Shown one piece after another: positions 49,385 through 63,474 of a stretch of 64,000 nucleotides of DNA; position 1 is the first letter of the stretch, and each line of letters begins with the position of its first letter. Location of the stretch: NCBI GenBank assembly GCA_933207985.1, contig OW240912.1, positions 105,910,184 through 105,974,183 of the forward strand. Reading direction: 5' to 3'. The notes under the pieces are model-generated. The model was not told where the DNA came from, searched no databases, and saw only the letters and a program-made list of their open reading frames with translations. Source of the stretch: Pelobates cultripes (taxonomy: Eukaryota; Chordata; Amphibia; Anura; Pelobatidae). Made by a program: the position numbers and the translations under genes.

Positions 49385-52300
49385 ATGGGATCGGGATTCA
49401 CTCCTGCGCCTCTCCACATCTGGTCAAATAACACCAGGGGCCTCAACGCGCCGGAGCGGAGATCGCATATCTTGCGCTCCCTGTGGAGCGAGAAGGTATC
49501 CATAGCGTTCCTCCAGGAGACACACTTCCTGGGGGACAAGGGCCCATCGCTACGCGACTCACGATTCCCACTGGGTTACTTTGCAAATCATCCTACAACA
49601 AAAAAGGCAGGAGTGGCGATCCTACTGGCCCGCACAGTTCCGTTCGTTTGTACGGGGACTGAGTCGGACCCAATGGGACGCTTCCTCTTCATCAAAGGCT
49701 CTATAGCGGAATGCACATACACCTTTGCCTGTGTATATGCCCCGAACATACACCAACGCAAATTCCTCAGACAGACGCTGACCAAGCTGGAGAGGTTCCG
49801 CGAGGGCTTTCTAATAATGGCCGGGGACCTGAATGTCGCCCTGGAACCGGGAACAGACACGTCCAGAGGAGTGAGCGCGTTCTCACCACATGGCTTAAGG
49901 TCCATCAGAAATGGGCTGCGGGACGCCTGGAGGGCGCTTCACCCCTGCGACACAGATTTTACTTATTACTCTACAGTCCACAAACGATATAGCAGACTGG
50001 ATTACGTGTTCCTGGCCCAGGAGCTCTTACCCATGCTCCTTTCGGCTGACATACGCCCCATGGGATGGTCAGACCACTCACCGGTATCTGTACGAATTCG
50101 ATCCCCACTGTTCCGCCCGACTGGGCGTCAGTGGCGCATGAACGAATCCATCCTTACCGACGTGCCTAATGCCGCAGACATCCGTACGGCTTTCACCAAC
50201 TTCTTCGAAGAAAACGACTCCCCGGACATCCCGGCACTTTCGATCTGGGAAACGCATAAGTGCGTCATTCGGGGACTGCTCATTAAAATATGCTCACACC
50301 GAAGCAGGACACAGAAACAGCGTATAAAGGATCTAACCGCACAAATCACACAACTGGAAAATGACCACAAGACCACCCAGACGGCCGATAACTATAGAGC
50401 CCTCCTGAGCGCCAGGAAGTCCCTACGGGATATTCTGCACGGGAAGCTACAGTACACCATCCGTAAATCCCAACGCTTTTCTACGAGTACTCCAACAAGT
50501 GTGGCCGTCTTCTTGCCCAGACGCTTCAAAAGAGGCGCCGACTGTGCCACATCACGAAGATCAAGACTAGAGACCAGTCGACCTCACAGCTACCGGATAG
50601 AATAATTGGCGCATTTCGCGGATTCTACGAAGAGCTTTATAACTTACCCACAGACCGTTCCGCAGATGCCCACCGCCGCAGAGACACAGAGATAGAGGCA
50701 TACCTCCAACATCACGTTATAAACACTTTAAGCCGCGAGCAGGCGGAGGAACTGGATGCCCCTCTCACTCTTGAAGAACTCCAATTAGCGCTGAAGGGCG
50801 CCAAACTGAACAAGGCCCCGGGCCCGGACGGCTTCCCGGCGAGATATCTCAAGGAATTTGGTGATGTCCTGCTACCTAAATTGCTCACAGGTCTTAATTC
50901 CCTCCTGGACGGCGAGGCCCTCCCACGGGACCTTCTAACGACCACTATCACCGTTATCCTTAAGGAGGGAAAGGACCCGATCAACTGTGCGAGCTACAGG
51001 CCGATATCCCTCCTAAACGCTGACCTAAAGCTCTTCACGAAGGTCATCGCCACGCGCATCGGCAGGATCCTACCAGAGCTGGTACACCCAGACCAGGTCG
51101 GATTCATCCCGAGAAGAGAAGCTAGGGACAACACTATACGGGCCCTGAATGTCATCCAGGCGGCACGGCAGTCCTCGCAAAAGATCCTACTCCTCTCGAC
51201 AGATGCGGAGAAGGCCTTTGACAGGGTCGACTGGCGCTTCATGAAGGCAGCGTTGAGGGCCATGGGCTTTGGGCCGCATATGTTGGCGTGGATCTCCTCA
51301 CTGTACGTGGACCCGACTACACGTATCTGGATCAATGGCGCTCTATCTGAGCCTATCCAGATTCGAAACGGAACACGACAAGGCTGCCCGCTTTCCCCCC
51401 TTCTGTTTGCCCTCTCCCTGGAGCCATTCCTGGGGGCGGTCAGGCGGGACGGGGGAATTGGGGGACTCAATGTCTACGGGCAGACGCATAAGGTAGCGGC
51501 CTATGCCGACGACATGCTGTTTTTCGTTGCCGATCCCTTGGTGTCCCTGCCGAACTTGCTGAGGGCCTTCGCGGAATACGGTAGGGTGTCTAACATGAAG
51601 CTGAACACGGATAAGTCAGAGGCACTCCCCATCACCATTAACAAGGAACTGACCGAACACTTGAAGACCCAATTCGCCTTCACGTGGTGCTGCCATAAAA
51701 TTAAATACCTGGGAATATGGCTCTCGGCGGACTTAACCCAACTTTACACCCACAACTTCGCTCCGATGCTTCACACTCTGAAAACAGACCTGACACGCTG
51801 GGCGAGCCTCTGTGTGTCCTGGTTCGGAAGAATAAATGCTATAAAGATGAACCTCTTGCCCCGCCTCCTTTACCTATTCCAAACCATCCCCATTAACCCG
51901 CCTATCTCCTTCTTTAGATCCGTCGAGGCAGCCATCACACAGTTTATATGGTGCTCTAAGACCCCCAGATTGAAGAAAATCCACCTTCACCAACTGAAAG
52001 ACCGGGGTGGAACCGGCCTCCCTTCTATAAGGGACTACCACAGGGCGACACACCTGCTCAGAGTAGTGGATTGGCACGTGCCCAGGACCGACAAGGCGTG
52101 GATTAACCTGGAACGGGCACAACTGGGAGGCGCCCTACCGGCAGTTGCCTGGCTTGGAGGCCCGCTGACTAACTCGCGGACCCGGAACCACCCTCTGATA
52201 GGGGCGACACTGCGGACCTGGTACTCCATACGGACGAAGCTCCAGCTGTCCACCACACCGGGACTGCTCACCCCGATCACACACAACCCGGAACTCGCGG

Positions 52301-53238
52301 GGAGCCTCACTCCCCGGGATATCGAGGCGTTTGGAGAGGCGGAATGGACGTTCATGCGCCAATGGTGTACAGAGGACGCATTAAAGCAACTCCCGGACCT
52401 GATACGAGAGGCAGTGCCATCGGGCCTTGACAGGTTCCGGTACTTCCAAGTTAAGACCTACTATCAGTCACACGCTGGACGCAGCCTGTTCCATAGACCG
52501 ACCACGGAACTCAAGGACCTGTGCGTGCAACAAGCCCATATTACCCGCGGTGTCTCCACCCTCTACAAAATGATCATCTCCGCATCCGCCGGGGAACCCA
52601 TGAAACACATGACACGTTGGGAGGAGGCCGCGGGCATCACACTTTCAGCCCCCCAGTGGACGAAAATCCACATCCTGTCCCACCAAAGCGCCATGAATTC
52701 CAAACACCAAGAGCTAAACTATAAACTACTGACTGGCTGGTATAGGACCCCGGCGCGGCTTCACCGGATGATGCCCGAGGTCTCCGAGGTCTGCTGGAGG
52801 TGCGGAACGGGGACGGGTACTGACCTGCATATTTGGTGGTCATGCGAAAAGATAGCCACGTACTGGAGGCAAGTCCATGCAAAGATTAAGGACATTATGG
52901 ATATAGAGCTCCCCTTCCAACCGCTGCAGATGCTCCTTCACCACACCCCCCTACCCTTATCACGCTATAAAAAATCCCTGACCAGACACCTCTTAAATGC
53001 GGCCAAACTCCTTATCCCGGTCAGGTGGCGGTTCCCTCAGGTGCCCACTCTTGTCCACTGGATGGACAAAGTGGAGGAGATTCATGGCATGGAACAACTC
53101 ACGGCCTCTCTCCGGAACACCACGGAACGCTACCTACAGATCTGGACCCCATGGCTCATGTTCATCGCTGAGAACCGCACTACCAGGACACAACCAACGA
53201 CCGATGCCACCCTCACAGCTGGAGGGGGGACTGCTTAG
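49385..53238 (+). pseudogene. L1 ORF2: endonuclease and reverse transcriptase, one frameshift
   Basis: 3,854 nt; restoring one base gives 1,284 codons, full L1 ORF2 length. The apurinic endonuclease domain (residues 1-235) has Asn in WSNNTRGLN, Glu45 in LQETH, MAGDLNVALEPGTD, SRLDYVF and the catalytic SDHSPV. A coiled linker follows. The frame then slips at the T run 50477-50480 (one T short) and continues in the next frame. Reverse transcriptase motifs: NKAPGPDGFPA, SYRPISLLN, DAEKAFDRVDW, RQGCPLSPLLF and the catalytic YADDM (51502-51516). The C-terminus has CWRCG...DLHIWWSC (about 52792-52854), the L1 zinc-knuckle. The enzyme nicks target DNA and copies element RNA in place. The slip lies in a homopolymer, so a sequencing error is possible. 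Confidence 0.92.
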
Positions 53239-54483
53239 GTCACTCGAGGGCCTCGGAAGATCTTGGGAGCCCTTGGGGAGCCACTGTGGAGGGGCGCAGA
53301 GAGGGATTGCACCCCGGAGGGGGGCGCCTCGGGATGACCGCAATGTCCTCTACCACCCTTCCCTTATGCCGTCAAGCTTCCCTACTCCCCCCCTCCTCTC
53401 TTTTACTTCCTGTAACTCCGCTCACTCTGCTTTACCTGCTTTCACATCTCCAGGCCTCCCGTACCGAACACGTCTAGCGCTCGACGTAAGTGGTACAGTT
53501 AAAGCGGGCTAAGGCTGGGCCAACCGAATACCTAGGTCAGCGCCACCCCGTACATCGTTTAACAAGTGACCGACGCATCCTGACAGACACACCGTGAGTG
53601 GGAGAGAAGTAGGGTAACGCAAGGTGGGCATTCAGCTACGAGAGCCCCCTAACCCGGGCGACGCAACACGACGTCAACGACACAAACATGGTAGAGGCCG
53701 ACGTCCGACTCATGACGGGGAAGCAGCGCACCCACGGGAGCCTGGGGATTACCGGGACGAGGAGAACTGAGATCACTCATGACACTTAGCTCTTAGACCC
53801 CCGACAGATAGCTGACTCCTGGTTACAAGCGACCCACTGGGGGAGACATCCCGACGAGTGCTGGGTAGGCTTACACATAGTAAGGGCTGCAGGCTCGCAA
53901 AATACCCATGCAACCAGGGGACTGCAATGCTAATACGTGCCCACAACCCAGAAGTCTAGCTGTTCAACCGTAAGGGTTCACCGCTCTTGGTAGCGCTCAC
54001 TAACCAGGCTAATATCTGCTAGGTACACCCAATCCAAATTATCACTTAACACTGGGAACAACGCTAACGCACTTATTTAAAGTAAGCTCAGGCAAAGCGT
54101 ATGGCCTAAACTTCACTACACGCTCGCAGGGAGTTGGAGTGAGTGCCCCTGTGCTTCTCACTTGCCCCCGCCCGAGCCCCCTGTAATCTCCTAAATTTTC
54201 ACTATTTGAGATACCTAAGCTTCACATACTGCTGTTTGCTTAGACTACCGAGAAGCACGGTTGATACAAAGTTACAGAATATCTTCATACAATATCAACC
54301 GTTTTACTACCAATACGTTATTCTCCCTAGAAATGTTTTTCTTAACATAAACAGAGGCTCAAAGTTACTAAGAACTGTCTTAAAGTGTATTGTATTTTAC
54401 CTGTTATGTATGGTACATTGTTGTCTTCCTTCTTTCATTTTGTATTCCATACAACTTAATGCCTCAATAAAAAAGAGATTGAC
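53239..54483 (+). other. L1 3' UTR
   Basis: No frame of note; GC content falls from the ORF2 side towards the AT-rich end. The last 350 bp are AT-rich and end with AATAAAAAAGAGATTGAC before the A tail. Confidence 0.75.
54466..54471 (+). terminator. L1 polyadenylation signal
   Basis: AATAAA lies 18 bases before the A tail (54484-54493), the usual spacing. Confidence 0.75.
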
Positions 54484-54490
54484 AAAAAAA

Positions 54491-54505
54491 AAATATGAAG
54501 ATAAC
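54491..54505 (+). repeat. L1 target-site duplication, right
   Basis: Exact copy of 46728-46742. The first A bases could equally be counted as tail. Confidence 0.9.
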
Positions 54506-57049
54506 TTTTTTTGAAATATATAATTAGTTCTAATTACTGTTACTGGCTTTAGTATTGGTTATATTTCAGTATCTACATAATTGTAACTCCCGATAGCCAT
54601 ATCACACATTATTTAATTGTCCCCAACCATATCATTCTTGTTTGTTCTATTCTGATAAATGTTAATCCTTGTGAACGGATAAGTAAAATTGCATTATATA
54701 ATCATGGTTTTGGCTTGTCATCTATTATGAAAAGTTTAAGGAAGGGTTGAAAAATATTTTTGGAGAAATAAGAAGACAAAATAATTATTTATGCTGGTAT
54801 GGAACGTTACATGCATATAACCAAGAGCACAACAGCATGTCTTAGATCCCATCTTGCATCATAGACTCCTAACATTATCTACATACAGAAGTGCTGTGGA
54901 GGTTTATACTTACATCTGCTGTGTCCCTCACCACAGTGGGTGCTTACTGAGGTGAGGAGTGTGGAACTGTCACTTCCAAAGAATTGATTGTTCCTCCTTA
55001 AAGAAAAGTTCTTGTTACTTTCAAATGTAGTTTAGTTAGTTAAGTATATAGGATCCATACTTTACAATTCTTGGATTTGACAATGCAATAAACTGGTTAC
55101 TCCAGCTTTTATTGTCTCTTCACAGAGAAATGGCTCTTATTATAGATGGTACAAGATAATAAAACACCAAGTTTGAAGGAAGAGAAGGTTGTAGGTCATA
55201 CAGCATGACAATGAATATAAACACACAAGTATATCTCTGACAGAATGGATATATCGGAGTCCATTGAAGAGGCTGAAATGCAGAATATGAAAGTAGCATA
55301 ACAAAAATGTGAATGTATATTGTATTGGACGGGTTAATCAATGAAATTACCAGGGAAGAAATTGGTATAAGCTCAAATTAAGACACTCCAAAACTGAACA
55401 GTCATATAAATCCGTAGACGGCAGTAGACAGGATAATAAGAACAAACAAAGAACATGATGGCAGAAAATGTAAACAGTGAAAAACTAATAGGGTCACAAT
55501 AGAAAAGCAGCATCCTATACAAGTTTAAACCAGAAAATAATATATCTACTAACTCTGAATATTGTACCATCCAAAATCTATAAACAAATATGTACAAAAA
55601 CAAAGAGTAATTGTTAACATAATATTATCTTCAAAGTTAAACTTAGAACCACGCTAAACACTTGTTTAACCCATTGGTGACCGCATGATGGGTGCCTATC
55701 CAGGCTCTCGATAAAACTCGAGAACCTGGATACGCACCCAAGGGCGATATACATAGAGCCTATTAGGCTCCAGCCTTGTGAGTTTATTCCTCATATATTT
55801 TACACATTATGTATTTGTTTATATGGAAAACACTATGTGTATTTTATTTGTTTTACAGGTGTAACTACTATACCCATATTTGTAATAGGTGGTATATTTA
55901 CATACTGTATCTTTTAGTGTGTGTGAATCCTTTTATTCTTTTACTCTGTTTCTTAGGTGTTAAGGGATTACACCTTTTTCCCACTCACTTTTATTGGTTT
56001 ATCTAATACTGGAAGCGCCTACACAACTTATTGTATTTATGAGATTCTCTTAGTTGCGAGTGTATAAACTGTATCCATAGGAGTCATAGTCATTGGTAAA
56101 AACTCTATGGCACAATCATAAGGACAGTGTGAAGGGAGTATGTCCACCTTTAGTTTGTCAAATAGTTATTTTAAAACAATGTAGGGTGTAGGAGCTTCTG
56201 TAGACATGGGATAGGATTCAGAGTATGAACATTGATGAAGAGTAAAGGTTTTGCTCTAGGTATACATCCATTCACACAAGAGGTTCCCCAACTTTTTATT
56301 GCTCCTTAGTCCCAATCTATCACAGGATTGTGTTTCCTTAACCAGGGGAAATTCAAAGCAATAGGAAAATAAGTTATTTGTTGTAAAACAATAATTTACT
56401 GGTGCTTAGACCCTACTTTCATATATACTGGTATGGTTTCTTGAGTTACCACTGGTACATGAAGTGGTCTACCATATATGGCTTTAATGAAAGGGAATGG
56501 GTACTAGCAAAAGAAAACTTTTTGCAGCCCCGGAATTTGTTAATGCCACAGCCATAGTGTTTATCTCTTTACCTTTCCTGGAATTCCCAGTCTCCTGGAT
56601 TCCTTTAAATGTTTGGTTTTTGTTGCCACACCCATTCCCTTGCCATTAATCCTTTTTGTTTCAGTCTGTTCCTGCAAGCAGTGGTCTCATTTCCTCTGCT
56701 CCTTTCTTTGCAGGTACATACTTTGTGTGTTTTATTATTGTTGTTGAATTAGTCATGCGTATCTAAGCAGTTAGGACCCACCGTAATTGTAGTACTTTGG
56801 CGCAGTGGTGGACTGCATACATCTTGGCCATTTATGTACAGTATGTCTAAATCTCCAATGTTTATTACATATATAGTACTTTGTTATGTCTCCTCTTGTT
56901 TTGCCTTGTATCTCTTGTCTTGTTTTATTTTGTCTTGTATTTCCAGTTCATGTGCAGTCCTGTCCTGTCCTGCCCATGTCCTGTTAATGTTTCCCTCATG
57001 TATTGTGTTCATGTTCCGGGTTCTGCTGTCCTGCTCCGGTTCTGGGTTC
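54506..57049. other. Mostly unassigned DNA
   Basis: A hairpin (CCAGGCTCTCGATAAAACTCGAGAACCTGG) is at 55699-55728. The stretch 55670-56040 with CTTGTGAGTTTATTCC and GGAAGCGCCTACAC resembles the GCGCT-type repeats of this window but cannot be assigned firmly. No gene is seen. Confidence 0.45.
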
Positions 57050-57767
57050 TTCTAGTCTTGTCTTGTTATCTTGTTTGGTGCTTGTTCTAGTCTTGCCTTG
57101 TTTCTAGTACTGGATACATTTCTGCTGCAGAGTACATTTCCATGCTGTGACTCTTCAATCTTCATCATCAGGCATACAGAGGTCCCAGTCTCCGGACCGC
57201 CACCTGTGACAGTATCTTTTTGTGGGTATGTCCTCAAGTACAACCAAAGACCATCTACATACCCATAGACAGGGATTATACCGTCCAGGAGCACATATCT
57301 GGAGCTGAGCATAAGCTCCAGAAATTGTAAGTGCAATTCCTTTCCCCTCATTTACTATTACTTAAGATCCTAACATACTACACTATATCTGTGTCTTTTT
57401 CCTTCCCTCCTCCATATCGCTCTGAGCGTAGGAATTCCATCACAGGTGCTGCTCCCAGATCCTACTATTTTCACCCATTGTACCACCGGAAAAGAAGCGA
57501 CTCTGGTTTTTGGGAAGTCTCAGCAGCCACATACTATAATTACAAGTACTGATATTCCACCTACCCCTCTTTTCATGTATACATAAATGATTTCTATTGT
57601 TGTGCCAGAGGGGTCATATCTCCTTTGTTTTTATTTCTAATTTTTTTTTTATAAATAATGTTTTTATTTACATCCCCACATGTAGATCCATTCCGGGTCT
57701 TATATCAATCTTGATACAGATTTTTTTTGCAGGGTATTTAAGTCATGTGTTACACCCTGATTATAGT

Positions 57768-57800
57768 CTTGAGAAAGTTCTGTGAGAGGAACGAAACGCA
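57768..57800 (+). ncRNA. Decayed hammerhead-like motif
   Basis: CTTGAGAAAGTTC, loop, GGAACGAAACGC. The stem and GAAAC are kept but the core CTGANGA is altered to CTTGAGA, so it is probably inactive. Confidence 0.3.
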
Positions 57801-58322
57801 TAGACATGCCAGACGTATCAGCTGTTTCCTGTTCTCCAGCAGATCTCCAGAGACTGTGTCATGATTTACCGCTGTCTTTTGCGAAGATCCCGACTGTGGC
57901 ATCCATTTAGCTAGCATTCAGTCCATGACTATCTGTCCATTTACAAGTTTTTCATTACTACTCGGCGCTCAGCAATGACTACCAGCCTTCATTGAAACAA
58001 CTAAGTTTCTTCCTAGTTTCCATCACTTGGCTTTTTTACCTCAGGTGGGGGCCCACCCTGAGGTCAGGTACTTTTTATTTATCAGACAGTCACAGCTGTG
58101 GATTTTTTTTTTAAGGCGCATATCTCTGACTGTTAGCATTTATCCTCATACATATCATATCTCCTGTGATCCTATAATCAGTACAGCATTGCTGCGAAGG
58201 CTTATTGTGTGTAAATTATCGGTGTCTATACTTCTTTGTTTTTTAATTATTGTTACGAATGGACATAACATTTAGGTGTTTCATATTTGTTACATATTGA
58301 CACTTTTTAACTCTTTACACTG

Positions 58323-59038
58323 GGTTGCTACATGCTGCTTCATTTAATGATACTGTTGCAACATTCCCGCTTGAAGTGTTCTGGTGACCTATCTATTCAT
58401 CTATATTTAATTATTGGGGGCTTTTTTAAAAAAAGTTTTGACATCCTACGGGATTGTGGTCTTTACAGTATATATATCTCTTGTTCTTTGATCTCTAGAG
58501 TATATATCTCTCCCGTCTTTTTGGAGGAGATATATCTTTAATGGAATTTTTCTGTTTAAGGTGGCATCTATTGAGACTGTACTACTCGTATTTTGGTATA
58601 TCTAAATATCACAATTTTTTTGTTTGTCCCATAAATCAAGCCTTGTATTTTGATTATTTAGCACAATTTGTTGCCACAGTGGTTGCTACATGCTGCTTCA
58701 TTTAATGATACTGTTGCAACATTCCCGCTTGAAGTGTTCTGGTGACCTATCTATTCATCTATATTTAATTATTGGGGGCTTTTTAAAAAAAAGTTTTGAC
58801 ATCCTACGGGATTGTGGTCTTTACAGTATATATATATCTCTTGTTCTTTGATCTCTAGAGTATATACCTCTCCCGTCTTTTTGGAGGAGATATATCTTTA
58901 ATGGAATTTTTCTGTTTAAGGTGGCATCTATTGAGACTGTACTACTCGTATTTTGGTATATCTAAATATCACAATTTTTTTGTTTGTCCCATAAATCAAG
59001 CCTTGTATTTTGATTATTTAGCACAATTTGTTGCCACA
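58323..59038 (+). repeat. 358-bp tandem duplication
   Basis: Unit 1 58323-58680 and unit 2 58681-59038 start GGTTGCTACATGCTGC and end TTGTTGCCACAGT. By eye they differ only at three or four spots, in T/A and TA runs and one T/C. The 98-codon frame in unit 2 is without motif. Confidence 0.92.
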
Positions 59039-59068
59039 GTATGCTGTGATTGGGGTATTCAACATCTA

Positions 59069-59989
<921 letters not shown>

Positions 59990-61109
59990 TGATTTTTTTC
60001 CCCACACCTAACAAATGTATATTTGTTAAATATATGGATAATTAAATATAGTATTAAAATCCTTGGATGTAACAACTCATATTCAAAGCAAAACTTACAC
60101 AATGGAATTACAGGAAAAATTACAACTTCAAAACCGTCTGAGTTTGATGTCCCAGATGCTCTTTGAGTAAAGCTGCAAACATTTGTCTTAATCCTATATT
60201 TAAAAACAAAATGCTTAGGGTATAGCCTTTTTTCAATCATAAGCCCACTAGCCTAATATTTCCATATTTTCTGCATTCCTTTTTAGCTATTTTTTGATTT
60301 TTGAGTCTCCAGAATATCTGCCTTTTCTATATTTTTCACTTCACATTTCATTTTGTGTGCAGCATTTCCTGTTTCAGCCTATAATATGTATTGCGGATTA
60401 GTGAAAAGTACATTAAACAAACATTTTTAATATGCAGAGCAATACATTTGCCACTTTCTAAATCACTGTGTTGGAAAGTGCACCTGCTTCATTATGATTT
60501 GGAGAGATGATACAAACCTGTGAAGCGGGCTACAGTTTTATATTTGCAAATTTCATGTCATAGTTCTGCACACATTAAAGAACTGCTAAGCACAAGGGAT
60601 ATATGGAGGATTTAAGGATTATACATCTTATAGCAAGAAGGAACAACTTAACGAAAAGATCATTTGGAATTACATTCACCTTAAGCTGGGCAAGCTTTTT
60701 ATTAACATATCCAGGTTGCTCTGCTTATGCAATGTATGGACAGATAGACCAATAGACTGATGGATAAACTAACCACTATCTGTCCAAGTGTCTTCCATGA
60801 GTCTTTCAAATACTGATTGTAACATAAACCCTTCATTAATCACTGTGCTGAACATTTGTTTTATTTAAACATAAGCTGTAGTGATTTTTTTTCCCTTTGA
60901 TGCTATGGTGTATAGATCATGCCCCTGCAGTCTCACTGTTCAATTCTCTGCCATAAAAAAAAAATCACTTTGATTTTGCAGCCTCAACCACACCTCCAGA
61001 TGTGATTTACATAGCCTTCCTAAACACTTCCTGTAATTAGAGATCTAATGTTTAAACTTCCTTTATTGCACAGTCTGATTTATTTAAATTGTATTTTCTT
61101 CTCTGTTAC
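59990..61109. other. Unassigned DNA
   Basis: No gene or repeat recognised; the 137-codon minus frame (59827-60240) overlaps the Tc1 and has no motif. Confidence 0.4.
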
Positions 61110-61340
61110 AGGGACATTGTAGGCACCCAGACCACTTAGTGCTGCAATGTTAAACATTGCAGTTCCAGAGAAACTGCAATGTTTACATTGCAGCTCCAAG
61201 TCTACCCTCATTGGCTTTCTACCAGACAGCCACTAGAGGGCTTTCTGGATCAAAACGGACCTTTAGTCTGGTAACTGACACCGGACGTCCTCATGCTGTG
61301 ACGCTGGACGTCCTCACCTCCAGCGTCAGATATTGATTGA
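61110..61340. mobile_element. TTAA-type MITE, left fragment
   Basis: ACAGGGACATTGTAGGCACCCAGACCACTT is a changed version of the 39188 left end. Hairpin AAACTGCAATGTTTACATTGCAG-type follows, and GGACGTCCTCA occurs twice. Confidence 0.55.
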
Positions 61341-61500
61341 TACCACCTAAGGCTTATTAAACTAGAGCAAGCCCTGCTCTAGAGAATGGAAGTGCATTTT
61401 TATTTGTACACATCTTATAATACAAATGTACATCACTATTGGAGTATCTTTTGTTTTATGTTTCCTGTACATGCTGGAATAACACAATAAGTGATTCTAA

Positions 61501-61620
61501 TATCAAGATCTACCTATATCCTTAGACAGGGATTATACCGTCCGTGCCTTATTCAGCAGAGCTCTTAGGTAGCTCTAGAACACTTGCGTATATTACCATC
61601 ACATATATATTTGAACTTAT
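61501..61620 (+). repeat. Fragment of the Penelope-like repeat
   Basis: Shares AGACAGGGATTATACCGTCC with 57267 and is followed by a short CTCTTAGGTAGCTCTAG stretch. It is too short to classify alone. Confidence 0.4.
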
Positions 61621-61839
61621 CTGTACTGTATTATACTATTATTTTTATTTTTCTCTTTGAGGTCATTTATATTTGGAATATCATGTAAGGTATACAGTTT
61701 ACTTTTACACTTCTTTGAATCTGGCGTGGTGTTTCTCTTGCTGTATCTGTTGTGTGTTTATGTGTGTCTGTGAGTGTGTGTATGTCTGTGTGTATTCCCT
61801 CCAATCAAATGAGAAAGATGTTCTACTCAACTTTTTTCC

Positions 61840-62229
61840 CACGCCATGCTGGTGACGCTGTGACTGGTCCCACCTTCATGGCGGAAATCATCAGTCTTAG
61901 CGATTTCAGCCAATCCAATGCTTTCTCATAGGAAAGCATTGGGAGACTATTGCGCATGCACGGCAAAATGCCCCTGTGCCAATTTAACTTCTCATAGAGA
62001 TACATTGAATCAATGCATCCCTATAGGGAACATTACCATAGGTGCTGCACAGTGTGAAGCACCTCTAGAGGCCGTCTGAGTGACTGTCGCTAGAGGTGTC
62101 ACCAGGCAGCAATTTAAACACTGTCTTTTGTCTGAAAAGTCAATATTTACATTGAAAAGTATTCAGGGACATGATTCAGAACAACTACATTAAGCTGTAG
62201 TGGTTCTGGTGACTATAGTGACCCTTTAA
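61840..62229. mobile_element. TTAA-type MITE, right part
   Basis: Ends GGTTCTGGTGACTATAGTGACCCTTTAA. Contains hairpin CAATGCTTTCTCATAGG / GGAAAGCATTGG-type and CTCATAGAGATACATTG. The left TTAA end is not found. Confidence 0.6.
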
Positions 62230-63474
62230 GAATTATATTTTTGACATTGATTTCTCTGTCTCTTATATTTTCTAGCTGGCTTTTAGATTCCAAGCAAATT
62301 TGTCAAGCCCTGCATTACGTAAGCTTTGAAATTGCTGTCTAGTGAATGACTGAACTCGTTGGATCTTGAATGTGGTGTATATATATTGAGAGATTTATAT
62401 TATTATTTTTTTTACCACAATTCTAGTACATTTATTTATCTTTTTAAATATTGTATTTTTTGTGCATATGCAATGCCTTTAAACTTAACTATGAACACAT
62501 AGATGTTAAAGCACACGTTATTAATTCTTACATATTTGCTTCATGTATATATTTAGTTTAAATCATTGCCATCTACATTTACATACATATGTACACATTA
62601 TATAGTCACTACAAAATAACTTTAGGTTTACAACCCTACTGTCCATGAAGTCACCCATGAATAACATTAATTCATTATTCATCAGTGTGATGTCACACTC
62701 ATGAATTATAGAGCAAAATTCAGCATTCAGACTGCTTCTAGCTGTTTACATTCCTCTCAGGGCTTTTTCCTACATAGGAAGAAATAAAAGCCACTATTAG
62801 GCTAAAAATAAACCATTAAAGAGTAGCAAGAACAGCGGAGTTTTATAAAGAAATATTGAATAAAAAGAGTTCATAGTCCGTATGAATTGCTACTGGCAGC
62901 TTTTAATATAATGGAGGTTGTATGGTAGAGTAACTGTTGGTGGTTATATTTTAGGAGCAAAAATACATTGTAGCATAAAACGAAAGCTAAATCAGGCCAG
63001 TGAAAATCCATTAGTTTGGCAGGTATATATACCAGAAACAACGCTGTATCAATAAAAAAATCTTTAAAATATGAGCAGTCAAAAGAAATATGAAATTAAA
63101 GTATCACGCAAACAAAATAGGTCTAATTGTGTTATGATAAGCTTCAGTATCAAATGTGTAAATAGTAAAGCACTTTGTAGGAATAAAAACTAACATAACA
63201 TTAGGTGATAACAGAAAGTTTAAACTGAAAGAAAAATAAGTCATGCCTTTATATAATGGACTAAAAAGCAACCCTTATAGTTTATTTCTCATTATTTATT
63301 ATTCATTATAGGTTTTATGCAAAAAAAAGCTATATCAATCCTAAATTTATAGGTATTGGCTATACCTAGGCATTTACATTAGACAGGGCAAGCTTTGGTA
63401 GAAGGCATTCAGGATTTGTTTATTTTTTTTGTTTTATTCATATTTATTGGGTCAGGAACACAAACATGGAATAG
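62230..63474. other. Unassigned AT-rich DNA
   Basis: No gene, RNA or repeat recognised. Confidence 0.45.

Larger units (their letters stand above)
46743..54490 (+). mobile_element. Full-length L1 retrotransposon, nearly intact
   Basis: A 7.75-kb non-LTR retrotransposon with perfect 15-bp target duplications. Order: 5' leader of 102 bp opening GAGGGGGCGTGGCC (GC-box-like), ORF1 (46845-47927), a long 1.45-kb spacer, ORF2 (49385-53238), a 1.24-kb 3' UTR, AATAAA at 54466 and a short A tail. The GC-rich body stands out from the AT-rich surroundings. The only visible coding lesions are one TAA in ORF1 and one frameshift in ORF2. The ORF1 type and ORF2 domains place it in the L1 clade in the broad sense. 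Perfect duplications indicate recent insertion. Confidence 0.93.
57160..59066 (+). mobile_element. Penelope-like repeat region
   Basis: Carries AGACAGGGATTATACCGTCC (57267), found again at 61524; a GAAACGCATAGAC block at 57793; and 3'-like sequence with AAGCCTTGTATTTTGATTATTTAGC in two tandem copies. These blocks occur in frog repeats I associate with Penelope-like elements. No GIY-YIG or RT coding sequence is visible, so the class is uncertain. Confidence 0.4.

Noticed and set aside
50994..51470. 158-codon minus-strand frame
   Set aside because: Antisense shadow of the L1 reverse transcriptase.
53239..53512. Frames past the end of L1 ORF2
   Set aside because: In the 3' UTR, high GC, no L1 homology expected there.
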